Positions 17,094-25,726 of a DNA stretch of 64,000 nucleotides are shown here, piece by piece. The stretch comes from Achromobacter mucicolens. GTDB taxonomy: Bacteria; Pseudomonadota; Gammaproteobacteria; Burkholderiales; Burkholderiaceae_B. A program made the position numbers and the translations under genes. Each line of letters begins with the position of its first letter. Within the stretch, counting starts at the first letter, position 1. The stretch lies in contig NZ_CADIJP010000007.1 of NCBI RefSeq assembly GCF_902859725.1, positions 1 to 64,000 of the forward strand. Reading direction: 5' to 3'. The notes beneath the pieces were generated by a model. That model searched no databases. It was given only the letters and a program-made list of their open reading frames with translations, and was not told the origin of the DNA.

Positions 17094-19421
17094 TCAGGCC
17101 CGCCGGGGCGGCCCGACCCAGGGCGCCCACAGGAGCGAAAAGGCGACGCCCAGGGCCACCGCCAGCCCGAAGTTCGCGATGGCGGGCGTGTGGCTCAGGG
17201 CAAGCAGTCCGAAAGACAGCAGCGTCGTGACGGCGCCCAGCAGAATGCCGACGAGGCTGGCGGCGGCGCCAGCGACGCGCTCGTACATGAAGATGGCGTA
17301 GTCCACGCCGATGGCCGACACCAGCAGCAGGCCGAAGAGGCTGAAGAGCGTCAAGGGCTGGCCCAGGTAGCCCAGCGCGGCCAGGCTGCAGGCGGTGGCC
17401 GCCAGCGGCACGGCAAGGATGCGCCAGGTGGCGGCGCGTCCCATCGTCAGAAGCAGCAGCACGGCCGCGGCCACGTAGGACAGCAGCTTGAGTTCGGCGG
17501 CCTCGACCCGCGTGGCGGCGAACATGCGGTTCAACTCGCCGCTGCGGTCGACCAGCGTGACGCCCGGCGCGGCCTGCGCGATGGTTTGCAGCGCGGCCGG
17601 ATCGGTCAGGCCCAGCAGCGAGATCATGCCGGCGTATTCGCCGTCGTGCTGGCCAAGCCACAGCGAGCGCCAGCGTTCGGCCTGCGGGCCTTGCAGCGCG
17701 CCGTCGATGGTGACGACCGGCAGCGCCGCCAGCGACTGCACCTCTTGCGTCACGGCCTCGAGCGGAATGCCGAGGTCCGTCATGGGTTTCCACACTTGCG
17801 GTTGTCCGGCCAGCTCGGCCAGGCGGCGCCCCAGGGCCTGCTGGTCGGCGGCGGGCGACACAAGCTGGCTGAGCGCGTTGTAGGTGGCCAGGCCGCCCCG
17901 CTGGACCAGCGTGTCGAGCGCTTGCGCGACCCGCGCCTGGCGGCGCAGCAGTTCGTCGGGATCGGGGGCGCGCACCAGAAAGAACTGGCTCGTGGGCACG
18001 AAACCGGTGATCTCGCCGATCTGCCTGGCCTGCTGCATCAGCGGCGCCGGCAGGCTCAGCCATTGACGCAGATCGTCCTGGATGCCCAGCCGAGCGATGC
18101 CGCCCGCCGTCACCGCCACCAGGACGGCCGCGCCGGCCCACAGAACGCCGCGCCGGGCGCCCAGCCGTTCGCGCGTGGCGAGCGCGACCTGGGCAAAGTG
18201 AAGCAGCGGCAGCCAGGGGCGCGGCTGCCAGCCCCGCATCCACGCCGGAAGCTGGCACACGGTGCAGGCATACGCGCCAAGCAGGCCGGCCGCCGAGAAT
18301 ACGGCGGTCTGGGTCAGCGCCGGAAACGGCGTGAACGCCAGCGCGACATAGCCCACCAGACTGGCGGCCAGGCTGATCGTCAGGCCGGGCAGCACGCGGC
18401 GCAGCGCGGGCCACGCTTGCCAGTCCGGCATGCCGAAGCGCTTGCCCAGCCAGTGCATGGGAAAGTCGACCGCCACCCCGATCAGGCTGGCGCCGATGAC
18501 CAGCGTCAGGACGTGGATCGAGCCAAACACCGCGACGCACGCGACCGCGCCGGTCACAAGGCCCACGGCCACCGGCACGAAGGCCAGCAGCACGCGCCAG
18601 CGGCGCAGCGCCAGCAACAGGACGAGCACGATGCCGATCGTGGCGCCGGACCCGATCCAGCTGCTTTCGGCGACCGCCTGCGCCTTGCCGGCGGCGGCGT
18701 ACAGCGCGCCGCCCGCCACCAGCATCTGGGCGCCGCCGGCCTGCAGGGCCTCACGGTCCTTGGCGATCTGCGTGGCGATGCGTTGCGGCGCATCGGCGTC
18801 GAACGCGTCGCCGCGCGTCTCGGCGCGCACGAGCACCCAGCGTTTGCCGTTCTGCTGCGCCTGCAGCGTGCCCGAGCCCATGTCGTAATGCACAGGTCCG
18901 CCGGGCGTGAGCGATTGCTCGGCGCGGCGCGTGAGCCCCAGCCAGTCTTGATCGGCGGGCACGAGCCCCGACGAGGAGAACGGATCGGATAGCTCGCGCG
19001 CGCGGCGCTGTGCGAATGCGGCGGGATCCGTCTCAAGCAGTCGGCGGTCCGCCAGCGGCAGCATCGCCAGGCGGCCGGCCAGCAGTTGTTCGCGCAAGGC
19101 GGCCAGGTCCACATTGACTTCCACCTGCACGGCCGAAAAGAGGCCGCTGTCCGACCAGCGCTTGGCAAGCAAGCGTGCCGGCTGCGCGGGGTCGGCGCCA
19201 TCCGGGGCAGACACCAGCGCGATGAGCTGGCGCGACAGCGGTTCCTGGATGCGGGACTCGGCCAGTTGGCGCGTGGCGTCACTGGCGCTTTGCGGCACCA
19301 GCTCCATCAGGTTGGCAGACACCGGCCAGCCATTGCGGCATTGCCAGGCGCCGGCAAGCAGCACCAGCAGCAGCCCCAGCTTGAAGAGGCGGGGCAGCCA
19401 GCGTTCAGTCCGAGAATGCAC
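17094..19421 (-). CDS. apeM: MMPL/RND-family exporter of the aryl polyene cluster (ApeM-like)
   Basis: 775-residue inner-membrane transporter. One N-terminal helix, a periplasmic domain of about 200 residues, five to six helices, a second periplasmic domain, and a final helix block make up the usual MMPL duplication. Intramembrane acidic positions occur in GVAVDFPMHWLGKRFG and GVDYAIFMYERV. It probably drives the polyene lipid across or out of the inner membrane with the proton gradient. The GTG at 19419-19421 is preferred because GAGGA lies five to six bases upstream; an ATG at 19445 has no ribosome site. It overlaps apeL by 17 bases. Confidence 0.85.
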   Translation of the reverse strand: MHSRTERWLPRLFKLGLLLVLLAGAWQCRNGWPVSANLMELVPQSASDATRQLAESRIQEPLSRQLIALVSAPDGADPAQPARLLAKRWSDSGLFSAVQVEVNVDLAALREQLLAGRLAMLPLADRRLLETDPAAFAQRRARELSDPFSSSGLVPADQDWLGLTRRAEQSLTPGGPVHYDMGSGTLQAQQNGKRWVLVRAETRGDAFDADAPQRIATQIAKDREALQAGGAQMLVAGGALYAAAGKAQAVAESSWIGSGATIGIVLVLLLALRRWRVLLAFVPVAVGLVTGAVACVAVFGSIHVLTLVIGASLIGVAVDFPMHWLGKRFGMPDWQAWPALRRVLPGLTISLAASLVGYVALAFTPFPALTQTAVFSAAGLLGAYACTVCQLPAWMRGWQPRPWLPLLHFAQVALATRERLGARRGVLWAGAAVLVAVTAGGIARLGIQDDLRQWLSLPAPLMQQARQIGEITGFVPTSQFFLVRAPDPDELLRRQARVAQALDTLVQRGGLATYNALSQLVSPAADQQALGRRLAELAGQPQVWKPMTDLGIPLEAVTQEVQSLAALPVVTIDGALQGPQAERWRSLWLGQHDGEYAGMISLLGLTDPAALQTIAQAAPGVTLVDRSGELNRMFAATRVEAAELKLLSYVAAAVLLLLTMGRAATWRILAVPLAATACSLAALGYLGQPLTLFSLFGLLLVSAIGVDYAIFMYERVAGAAASLVGILLGAVTTLLSFGLLALSHTPAIANFGLAVALGVAFSLLWAPWVGPPRRA

Positions 19422-20007
19422 GCTGTTCCTCGGGCGTGAGCGCATCGGCCGCAACCGCGCCCGTCATCTGCAGGACGCTGCGGTCGCCTTGCGTCTCGCG
19501 CAATTCGATGCGATCGACCAGCGCGCCGCCGTCGATCTGGATCGTGCTGAAGATCTGCTTGAGCAGCGCCGACCGCGGCGTCAGCGTCAGTTTCCAGGCG
19601 GTCGCCTCGCCCGTCAGCGCCAGGTCGAAGTTCTCTTCGAGCCCGCGCGTGTCGCCGGCCAGGACTGACAGGAACAGCTGGTTCTCACGTCCCGCGCCGG
19701 TGTGCTGAGGCAGCGCCTGCCAGGCGCCCGATTCGTCGCGGCGCGCGATGCCGTCGGCGTTGATGCGCAGGTCCTGGGCGATGGGCGTACGCAAGAGCCA
19801 CAGCAGGCCCTTGCCCGCCGCCAGCGTGAAGTCGCCCCGGCTGGTCAGGGGTTGGGGCAGCGACCGCAGGAATTTCTGCTGGACGAATTGGCCGCGCACG
19901 ATCGGCGTGGCGCGCAGTTGCTGTTGCAGGGCGTTCAGGTCGAACGCCTGGGCGCTCAAGGGCAGCAGCGCCATCGCCAGCAGAAAGAGAAATCGGATCA
20001 GGCGCAT
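19405..20007 (-). CDS. apeL: LolA-like outer-membrane lipoprotein carrier (ApeL-like)
   Basis: 200-residue periplasmic protein with a Sec signal peptide (MRLIRFLFLLAMALLPLSAQA). The mature part shows the LolA-type pattern LQQQLRATPIVRGQFVQQKFL, then GDFTLAAGKGLLWLLRTPIAQDL. It likely ferries the aryl-polyene lipid between ApeM and the ApeN lipoprotein; this is inferred from homology and position. A good AGGAG ribosome site lies eight bases before the ATG. Overlaps apeK by ten bases. Confidence 0.83.
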   Translation of the reverse strand: MRLIRFLFLLAMALLPLSAQAFDLNALQQQLRATPIVRGQFVQQKFLRSLPQPLTSRGDFTLAAGKGLLWLLRTPIAQDLRINADGIARRDESGAWQALPQHTGAGRENQLFLSVLAGDTRGLEENFDLALTGEATAWKLTLTPRSALLKQIFSTIQIDGGALVDRIELRETQGDRSVLQMTGAVAADALTPEEQRAFSD

Positions 20008-20447
20008 GTCGCGGTCTCCTGGGATTGAAGGGCGCGTTGGACCGCGTCAACGAAGACGGTGGGTGAGGTCAGCTGCATTTCGCGGCTGGCCAGGCAAACG
20101 GCGACCTGTTCGGAGGTGGCCCGGGTGAGCCGCTGGCCCGTGGCCGCGTCCTGGATCAGGTAGTTGATCTTGAGGCGGTGCTCCCATTCGACCAGTTCGG
20201 CGCGCACGACCAGGCGTTGGCCGAACTGCGCGGGCTGGGCGTAGCGCAGATGCAAGTCGATCACCGGCCAGGCGTAGCCGCTTGCCCGCATCGCGTCGTA
20301 GTTGTGGCCGATCCGGTCCAGGAGCTCGCAGCGCGCCTGCTCCAGATATTTGACGTAGTGGCCATGCCATACGACGTTGATCGAATCGACATCGAAGAAG
20401 GGCACACGGATTTCGACTTGCGCGCCGATCGCGCCACGTTTACGCAT
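19998..20447 (-). CDS. apeK: Hotdog thioesterase of the aryl polyene cluster (ApeK-like)
   Basis: 149-residue 4-hydroxybenzoyl-CoA-thioesterase-type protein. The signature VPFFDVDSINVVWHGHYVKYLEQARCELLDRIG holds the Asp and HGHY loop of the YbgC/4HBT family. It may release or proofread acyl chains on the carrier proteins. The ATG at 20445-20447 follows a GGAAAG site and overlaps the upstream acyltransferase gene by eight bases. Confidence 0.83.
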   Translation of the reverse strand: MRKRGAIGAQVEIRVPFFDVDSINVVWHGHYVKYLEQARCELLDRIGHNYDAMRASGYAWPVIDLHLRYAQPAQFGQRLVVRAELVEWEHRLKINYLIQDAATGQRLTRATSEQVAVCLASREMQLTSPTVFVDAVQRALQSQETATCA

Positions 20448-21363
20448 CGTCTTTCCAGAAGGGGTAGAAGTTGAACCACTGCAACGGCGCTTCGCGGCAA
20501 TGCGCGGCCAGACGGTCGGCATAGCGCTGGGTCCAGACGGCGATCTGCGCCTGCCGGGTCGCGCGCGTCCATTCGACGCGCTCGGTCAGGCGCTCCATCG
20601 AGACGCGATAGCGGCCGCCGTGGCGGGTGCAGCGCAGCAGGTTCACGGGGCAGCCCAAGAGGCCCGCCAGAAGCCACGGGCCCTGGGGGAACAGGGCGGT
20701 GGCGCCCAGGAATCGCACGGGCACCGTTCGGTCGCCGCGCAGCGGTACACGGTCGCCGGCGATGGCAAGCCATTCCCCGCGCTGAAGGCGCTCGGCCAGA
20801 TCCAGCATGACGGCGGCATCCAGCTCGCTGACCTGGATCATGCGCAGCCCGCCGCCGGCCTCGTCGAGCAGGCGGTTGAAGTTCACGGCGTGCTTGCTGT
20901 GCACCAGCACATTGAGCCGCAGCGCGCCGGTCTGCTCCGCAAGCGCGCGGCAGATTTCGAGATTGCCCAGGTGCGAGCCCACCAGGATCTGTCCGCGGCC
21001 GTGGCCCATCTGGCCATGCAGGCCGTCCGGGTCCGCGATATCCAGGCGCGCCATCGTGATCTTGCCCTGCCACACGTCCAGCTTGTCCAGAATGGCGGTG
21101 GCGAAGGCGAGGTACTGGCGGTACACGGGCAGGGCGCGCGGCAGCGGCGCGGCCAGTTCGCCGGAGGCCGCCACGCGAGACTGGTACACCGCGATCGCGC
21201 GCCGCGCGCGGGCGCCAAACGCGTAGAAGTACAGCACCACCACCCAGACCACGGGGGCGACCACGCGCCGTCCCAGCCTGCGCGCGGCCCAGGCCGTCAG
21301 GCGCATCAGCACGGGGCTGCCGCGTTCGCGCTGCCCGGCCCAATGCGGATCGGCCACGCTCAT
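20440..21363 (-). CDS. apeJ: LpxL/HtrB-like acyltransferase of the aryl polyene cluster (C-terminal half of ApeJ)
   Basis: 307-residue lysophospholipid/lipid A acyltransferase-like protein. Catalytic motif H-x4-E is visible as HLGNLE in GQILVGSHLGNLEICRAL, followed by RLQRGEWLAIAGDRVPLRGDRTVPVRFLGATALFPQGPW, the standard second block. In E. coli and Xenorhabdus this activity is fused to a family 2 glycosyltransferase in one ApeJ polypeptide. Here the two are separate genes with an ATGA overlap. It probably acylates the lipid carrying the polyene. Confidence 0.8.
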   Translation of the reverse strand: MSVADPHWAGQRERGSPVLMRLTAWAARRLGRRVVAPVVWVVVLYFYAFGARARRAIAVYQSRVAASGELAAPLPRALPVYRQYLAFATAILDKLDVWQGKITMARLDIADPDGLHGQMGHGRGQILVGSHLGNLEICRALAEQTGALRLNVLVHSKHAVNFNRLLDEAGGGLRMIQVSELDAAVMLDLAERLQRGEWLAIAGDRVPLRGDRTVPVRFLGATALFPQGPWLLAGLLGCPVNLLRCTRHGGRYRVSMERLTERVEWTRATRQAQIAVWTQRYADRLAAHCREAPLQWFNFYPFWKDDA

Positions 21364-22112
21364 GGCTGGGCGCTCCGGGACAGGCGGCGCCACAACAGCG
21401 CCGGCGACCGGGCCAGCATGCCGAAGAACAGGCGCGCGTGCATGCGGCTGATCAGCACGTTGTCTTGCAGGCCCTTGAAATGCGAAATGCCGCCCTCGGG
21501 GTAGACCACGCGCGTCGGCAGCCAGGCCATGCGCACGCCGCGCCAGTGCAGCCGCACCAGGACAGCAATGTCGAAATCCATGCGTTGGCCGACGTGGGCG
21601 CCGTCGATCACCGGCAGGACGGCTGCAAGCGGGTAGACACGAAACCCGCACATGGCGTCGGGGATGTCGAGCGACAGGGTGTTGATCCAGACCCATACGC
21701 GGGTCAGCCAGCGGCCGTAGAGACGGCTGCGCGGCACGTCGTCGCCGTACACGGGCGCGCCGCAGATCACGGCGTCCGGCTGCTCGCGCGAGGCTTGCGC
21801 GAATAGCGGGATGTCTTGCAGCGCATGCTGGCCGTCGGCGTCCACCTGCAGGGCATGCGTGTATCCCAACGCCAACGCGGCCCGCAAGCCATCCTGCACT
21901 GCGGCGCCCTTGCCGCCGTTGACGGCGCGGCGCACCAGCTGGGTGTCGGGCCGTTCAGCCAAGGCGTCCAGCACGCCGGCGCACGCGGGCGCGGAGCCGT
22001 CGTCCACCAGGACGCAAGGCAGGCCTTGCGCGGCAAGCTGCGCGACGACCGCGGCGACCGTGCCGCCGTGGTTGTACACGGGCACGACCGCGCACAGCTT
22101 ATGCGGCGTCAT
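21360..22112 (-). CDS. apeJ: Family 2 glycosyltransferase of the aryl polyene cluster (N-terminal half of ApeJ)
   Basis: 250-residue GT-A glycosyltransferase. Nucleotide-sugar site VPVYNHGGTVAAVV, VLVDDGS and the DxD motif DADGQH are present. Length matches a dolichyl-phosphate-mannose-synthase-like catalytic domain without membrane helices. It likely adds the sugar that links the polyene to its lipid anchor. Starts inside the end of the apeH/I gene (14-base overlap) and runs into the acyltransferase with a four-base overlap. Confidence 0.83.
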   Translation of the reverse strand: MTPHKLCAVVPVYNHGGTVAAVVAQLAAQGLPCVLVDDGSAPACAGVLDALAERPDTQLVRRAVNGGKGAAVQDGLRAALALGYTHALQVDADGQHALQDIPLFAQASREQPDAVICGAPVYGDDVPRSRLYGRWLTRVWVWINTLSLDIPDAMCGFRVYPLAAVLPVIDGAHVGQRMDFDIAVLVRLHWRGVRMAWLPTRVVYPEGGISHFKGLQDNVLISRMHARLFFGMLARSPALLWRRLSRSAQP

Positions 22113-23802
22113 GGCTTGCTCCGTGGAGAATGCGCCCGGACGAGCACGGTGCGTCATTCACCGTGAACGTGAAGTAGAGCTTCTGTTTGGCGGTATCCCA
22201 TTTCAGCGTCAGGACTGCGGCGTCGCCCGGACGCAGCAGGCGCTGGAACTTCAGCGCTTCCATGCCCGCAAAGTTCAGGCTCGGGAGCAGGTCACGCTGG
22301 GCAAGCGACATGGCCCAGCTGATCTGCGCCACGCCCGGCACGACCGGCGCCGCGGGAAAGTGTCCGCTGAAGTAAGCCAGGTCGTAGGGAATGTCCAGCG
22401 TATAGCGGCGTTCGTTGTCCGGTTGTCCGGGCAGGCCAGCCGGGATGGCGGCGGGCGCCACGGGGCGCGGGCCGGCCGCGGCCTCGAAGTCGGCTTGCGG
22501 CAGTTTGCCTTGGGCGTTGGCGGGCAAGTGGGGCAGCAGCCGCCAGGTGCGCGGAATCGCCAGCGATTCGAAGCGGGCGGCCAGATGGCTCCGCAGCGCG
22601 TCCACCACGGCTTTTCGGCCCTGGTTGCGCAGTGCATGCAGGCCGTGGGCCGACAGCGCAACGAGCGCGGCCAGGCGCGTGGCGCCGGCGGCCTTGCCGA
22701 GCCGGACGTCGGTCGCGAAGGCATGTTCCATCAGCGCGTGTTCGATCATGGGCAGCGATACGCGCTTGTCTTCGATCTTCATGATGCGGTCCAGCCTGCC
22801 GAGCAGCCGGAAACCAGTCGCAGTGAGCTCGGCGCCATCGGCGGTCTGCGCCTCGCTGGACTGCACCCAGGGCGACGACACGCGCAGCGCGCCTGCGTCG
22901 TTCAGGTCGACGCTGACGCCCGGCAGCGGCTGCCAGTCGGTGTCGCCGGTGCGCCAGGCGACCGCGCCCGTTTCAGAACTGCCGTAGATCTCGGTGGGGC
23001 GCAGTCCGAGCGAGCGTTCGATGTCGTCGGATACGTCAAGCGGCAGCGCGCCGCCCGACGAATGGATGCGCGTCAGCCGCCCGCGCAGTTGCGCCGCGTC
23101 CAGTCGCTGGCCCAGCCGGCGCAACAGCGCGGGGCTGGCGATCCAGGCGAATGTGGGAAAACGCAGGCTGGCCTGTTGCAGGTCTTCGGGGTACAGCCGC
23201 TGGCGGCGGTCGATCTGGCGGCCCGCGCAAAGCGGCCACAGCACGCGAAAAGGCAGGCCATACATATGCTGGGCGGACACGCTGCCCAGCACCGGTGTCT
23301 GCGTGTCGGGCCATTGCCGCTGCAAGGCGTCGATCTCCGCCGCAAGCTGGCGCCATTGCTTGACGATATGCTTGGGCGCGCCGCTGGACCCCGAGGTGCA
23401 CAGCACCAGCGTCACCGATGCATCCAGTTCGGCCGGCGCGAGCGGCGGCTGGTCCAGCAGGTCCGCCAGCCGCCATTGCCGCGCGGCAGGCACGGGCAGA
23501 TCGGTGTCGGTCAGCCACGCATCGACCGTGCCGTCCAGGCCGTTGCAGGTCTGGCCCTGGTTGTCTCCGGGCAGGACGGCCACGACGCCCGCGCGCCAGC
23601 ACGCGAACAGCGCGCAGGCCAGTTCCACCGCGTCGTCGAACCACAGCGCGGCGCGCCGCACCGAGCGCGCGCGCAACGTGCCCGCGATGGACAGGGCGTT
23701 CCGGGCAAAGTCCTTATGGGTGATCGCCGGGCCATCCGCGATTGAGGCGTCCATGCCGCCAGGGGCGGGCATCAGCAGGCGGGGCAGGGGCGTCCAGGCC
23801 AT
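22099..23802 (-). CDS. apeH: Fused acyl-ACP ligase and hotdog dehydratase (ApeH-ApeI-like)
   Basis: 567 residues. The first ~450 are an adenylate-forming enzyme: VLCTSGSSGAPKHIVK is the P-loop (A3), EIYGSSETGAVAWR is A5, and DRIMKIEDKRVSLPMIEHAL is A8. They would activate the aromatic starter acid and load a carrier protein. The last ~110 residues form a second domain: YDLAYFSGHFPAAPVVPGVAQISWAM is a FabZ/FabA-type dehydratase motif (H in GHFP) and LKFQRLLRPGDAAVLTLKWD follows. In E. coli these are separate genes, apeH and apeI. No stop or shift interrupts the junction, so this looks like a true fusion. Confidence 0.85.
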   Translation of the reverse strand: MAWTPLPRLLMPAPGGMDASIADGPAITHKDFARNALSIAGTLRARSVRRAALWFDDAVELACALFACWRAGVVAVLPGDNQGQTCNGLDGTVDAWLTDTDLPVPAARQWRLADLLDQPPLAPAELDASVTLVLCTSGSSGAPKHIVKQWRQLAAEIDALQRQWPDTQTPVLGSVSAQHMYGLPFRVLWPLCAGRQIDRRQRLYPEDLQQASLRFPTFAWIASPALLRRLGQRLDAAQLRGRLTRIHSSGGALPLDVSDDIERSLGLRPTEIYGSSETGAVAWRTGDTDWQPLPGVSVDLNDAGALRVSSPWVQSSEAQTADGAELTATGFRLLGRLDRIMKIEDKRVSLPMIEHALMEHAFATDVRLGKAAGATRLAALVALSAHGLHALRNQGRKAVVDALRSHLAARFESLAIPRTWRLLPHLPANAQGKLPQADFEAAAGPRPVAPAAIPAGLPGQPDNERRYTLDIPYDLAYFSGHFPAAPVVPGVAQISWAMSLAQRDLLPSLNFAGMEALKFQRLLRPGDAAVLTLKWDTAKQKLYFTFTVNDAPCSSGRILHGASHDAA

Positions 23803-23805
23803 GGC

Positions 23806-24354
23806 TCAGGCGGCCTTGGCGGCGGCGGGGCGCACCAGCCACTCGCCGGCGGCCATCATGCCCATCAACACGTAGCTGGCGCAGCCGTTGTAGGCCAGCC
23901 ACCAGCTCCACGGCGCCCAGGCGGCCAGCGCGGCGGCGATCGCGCCGTTAAAGGCGAAAAACACGCACCAGGCCCGCGTCACGTTGCGGGTGTAGCGCAC
24001 GCCCTCGGGCGGCAGATCGGGGTGGCGCAGGCGCGCCAGGCGTTCCACCACGGGTTGTCCGGCGCGCAGGCTCATGCCGAAAATGGCCAGCATCATGGCG
24101 TTGACCAGCACGGGATACCAGCGCAGCCAGCTCTCGGAATTGGTTACCGCCAGGATCAGGCAGAAGACTAGTGCGGCGGCGGGCAGCAGCTTGTCGCCGG
24201 GCTGCGCGGCGCGCGCGGTCAGGCCGCGGGCCAGCCACAACAGGGCAAGCGGCAGGGCCAGCCAGGCGGCGTTCACGCGTCCCAGCATCGCGTACACGAC
24301 GAAGGGGTAAGCCACGGCGGCGGCGGCCAAGGCGGCCGCAACGCCACGGTTCAT
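23806..24354 (-). CDS. apeG: Integral membrane protein of the aryl polyene cluster (ApeG-like, COG4648)
   Basis: 182 residues with about five to six hydrophobic helices and a charged central loop (VVERLARLRHPDLPPEGVRYTRNVTRAWC). The arrangement and the RHPDLPPEG loop match the COG4648 membrane proteins found beside aryl-polyene acyl carrier genes. Function is unknown; a role in lipid anchoring or export is plausible. It starts in a four-base overlap with the apeF stop. Confidence 0.75.
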   Translation of the reverse strand: MNRGVAAALAAAAVAYPFVVYAMLGRVNAAWLALPLALLWLARGLTARAAQPGDKLLPAAALVFCLILAVTNSESWLRWYPVLVNAMMLAIFGMSLRAGQPVVERLARLRHPDLPPEGVRYTRNVTRAWCVFFAFNGAIAAALAAWAPWSWWLAYNGCASYVLMGMMAAGEWLVRPAAAKAA

Positions 24355-24605
24355 GCGGCGGGGTCCTGCTTTTGCCACATGGCCTGCACGACGTCTTCGA
24401 CGGTGCGGACCGTGCGGAAGTCGTTGGCGTCCAGCTTGCGGCCGGTCTGGCGGCGCACGTGGTCGATCAGGTCGATCGCGTCGATGCTGTCGATTTCCAG
24501 ATCGGTGTACAAATGCGCGTCGGGCGTGATCCGTTCCGGTTCGATTTCGAACAGTTCGACGAGGGCGCCGCGCAGCGTGTTGAAGATTTCGTCGCGGGTG
24601 TGCAT
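24351..24605 (-). CDS. apeF: Acyl carrier protein (ApeF-like)
   Basis: 84-residue carrier protein with the phosphopantetheine attachment site LEIDSIDAIDLID at Ser40. A strong GGAG ribosome site precedes the ATG. One of two tandem carrier proteins in the cluster; it would carry the growing polyene or the starter unit after activation by the divergent phosphopantetheinyl transferase. Confidence 0.9.
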   Translation of the reverse strand: MHTRDEIFNTLRGALVELFEIEPERITPDAHLYTDLEIDSIDAIDLIDHVRRQTGRKLDANDFRTVRTVEDVVQAMWQKQDPAA

Positions 24606-24621
24606 GGTGACTCCGTATGCG

Positions 24622-24882
24622 TCAGTCGCGGCGTTGCGCAGTGACAAATGCCGCCAGGCTGGCAATGCTGGCGAAATGCTCGCGCATGTTGCGCGTTTCG
24701 GGATCGATGGTGATGGCGTAGCGCTTTTGCAGCGCCAGGCCCAGCTCCAGCGCGTCGACCGAATCCAGGCCCAGTCCGTCTCCAAACAGCGCGGCTTCGC
24801 GGTCGATGTCGTCGGGCGTTATGTCTTCGAGCCCGAGGGACTCGATGACGAGCGTCTTGAGCTCAAGTTCCAGTTGATTCAT
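24622..24882 (-). CDS. apeE: Acyl carrier protein (ApeE-like)
   Basis: 86-residue carrier protein with attachment Ser41 in GLGLDSVDALELG. It is more acidic and more FAS-like than the neighbouring ApeF. In studied systems ApeE carries the elongating chain. It overlaps the apeD 3' end by 20 bases and lies 16 bases before apeF. Confidence 0.9.
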   Translation of the reverse strand: MNQLELELKTLVIESLGLEDITPDDIDREAALFGDGLGLDSVDALELGLALQKRYAITIDPETRNMREHFASIASLAAFVTAQRRD

Positions 24883-25726
24883 CCAGCTTTGACTCCACTT
24901 GCGCCGTCGTGGACGGCGGCGCGTTCATTGGGGCGCCGTCCGGCGCGCGGGGCGCCAGCTTGGCTTCGAAATAGGCGTGCAGGTAGGCATTCATCTTGCG
25001 GCCGGCGATCGGCAGCGGATGCGCCTGGCTCCAGGTCGCCGGGTCGATGTCTTCACCGACCTCGATGACATAGCGCATGCGCGACGGCGGAATCCGGTAC
25101 CAGGGCTCGCCCTTGGTCAGGCTGCGCGGGTTCATCCGGATCACGACCGGCGTCACGACCCGCGCGCCGCGCAGCGCAATGGCGCATGCGCCGCGATGAA
25201 ACTGCGGCATGGCGTCCGGCGGCGTGCGCGTGCCTTCCGGAAAGACGATCAGCGTTTCGCCATTGCGCAGCACATCAGCCGCGCGGTCGAACATGTCGAA
25301 GCTTTCGTCATTGGTGATGTATCCGGCATTGGCGACGGGGCCGCGGGTGAAGGGATTCGTGGCAAGACCATGCTTGACGATGCAGTTGGCGTTCTTGACG
25401 TGCCCGACCAGGAACACCACATCCAGCAGCGACGGGTGGTTGGCAAGAATCATCTGGCCCGGCCGGCCCAGGCGGTCGGCGCCCTTGAATTCCACAGTCA
25501 GGATGCCCACGCGCACCATGAACCGGATGAACAGCCTGAAGGTGCCATTCAATGCCCAGCGGGCCCGGCGTTGGCGGTCCTGGCGGTCGCCCGGCAGCAG
25601 GCGCTGGGGCGGAAACACCATCAGGCGCAGCAGCACGCCGCCCACCCCGAACATGGTGAAGGCCATGCCGGTGGCGACCAGGCGCCAAAGCCAGAAATCT
25701 TGACGAACTTGAGCCGGGGAGGTCAT
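24863..25726 (-). CDS. apeD: 1-acyl-glycerol-3-phosphate acyltransferase-like protein (ApeD-like)
   Basis: 287-residue PlsC-family acyltransferase. It has an N-terminal membrane helix, the catalytic NHPSLLD (H-x4-D) and FPEGTRT motifs, and a conserved VVTPVVIRMNPRSL strand. It likely transfers the finished polyene from carrier protein to its lipid or sugar acceptor. ATGA overlap with apeC. The C-terminal 25 residues are low-complexity. Confidence 0.83.
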   Translation of the reverse strand: MTSPAQVRQDFWLWRLVATGMAFTMFGVGGVLLRLMVFPPQRLLPGDRQDRQRRARWALNGTFRLFIRFMVRVGILTVEFKGADRLGRPGQMILANHPSLLDVVFLVGHVKNANCIVKHGLATNPFTRGPVANAGYITNDESFDMFDRAADVLRNGETLIVFPEGTRTPPDAMPQFHRGACAIALRGARVVTPVVIRMNPRSLTKGEPWYRIPPSRMRYVIEVGEDIDPATWSQAHPLPIAGRKMNAYLHAYFEAKLAPRAPDGAPMNAPPSTTAQVESKLDESTGT

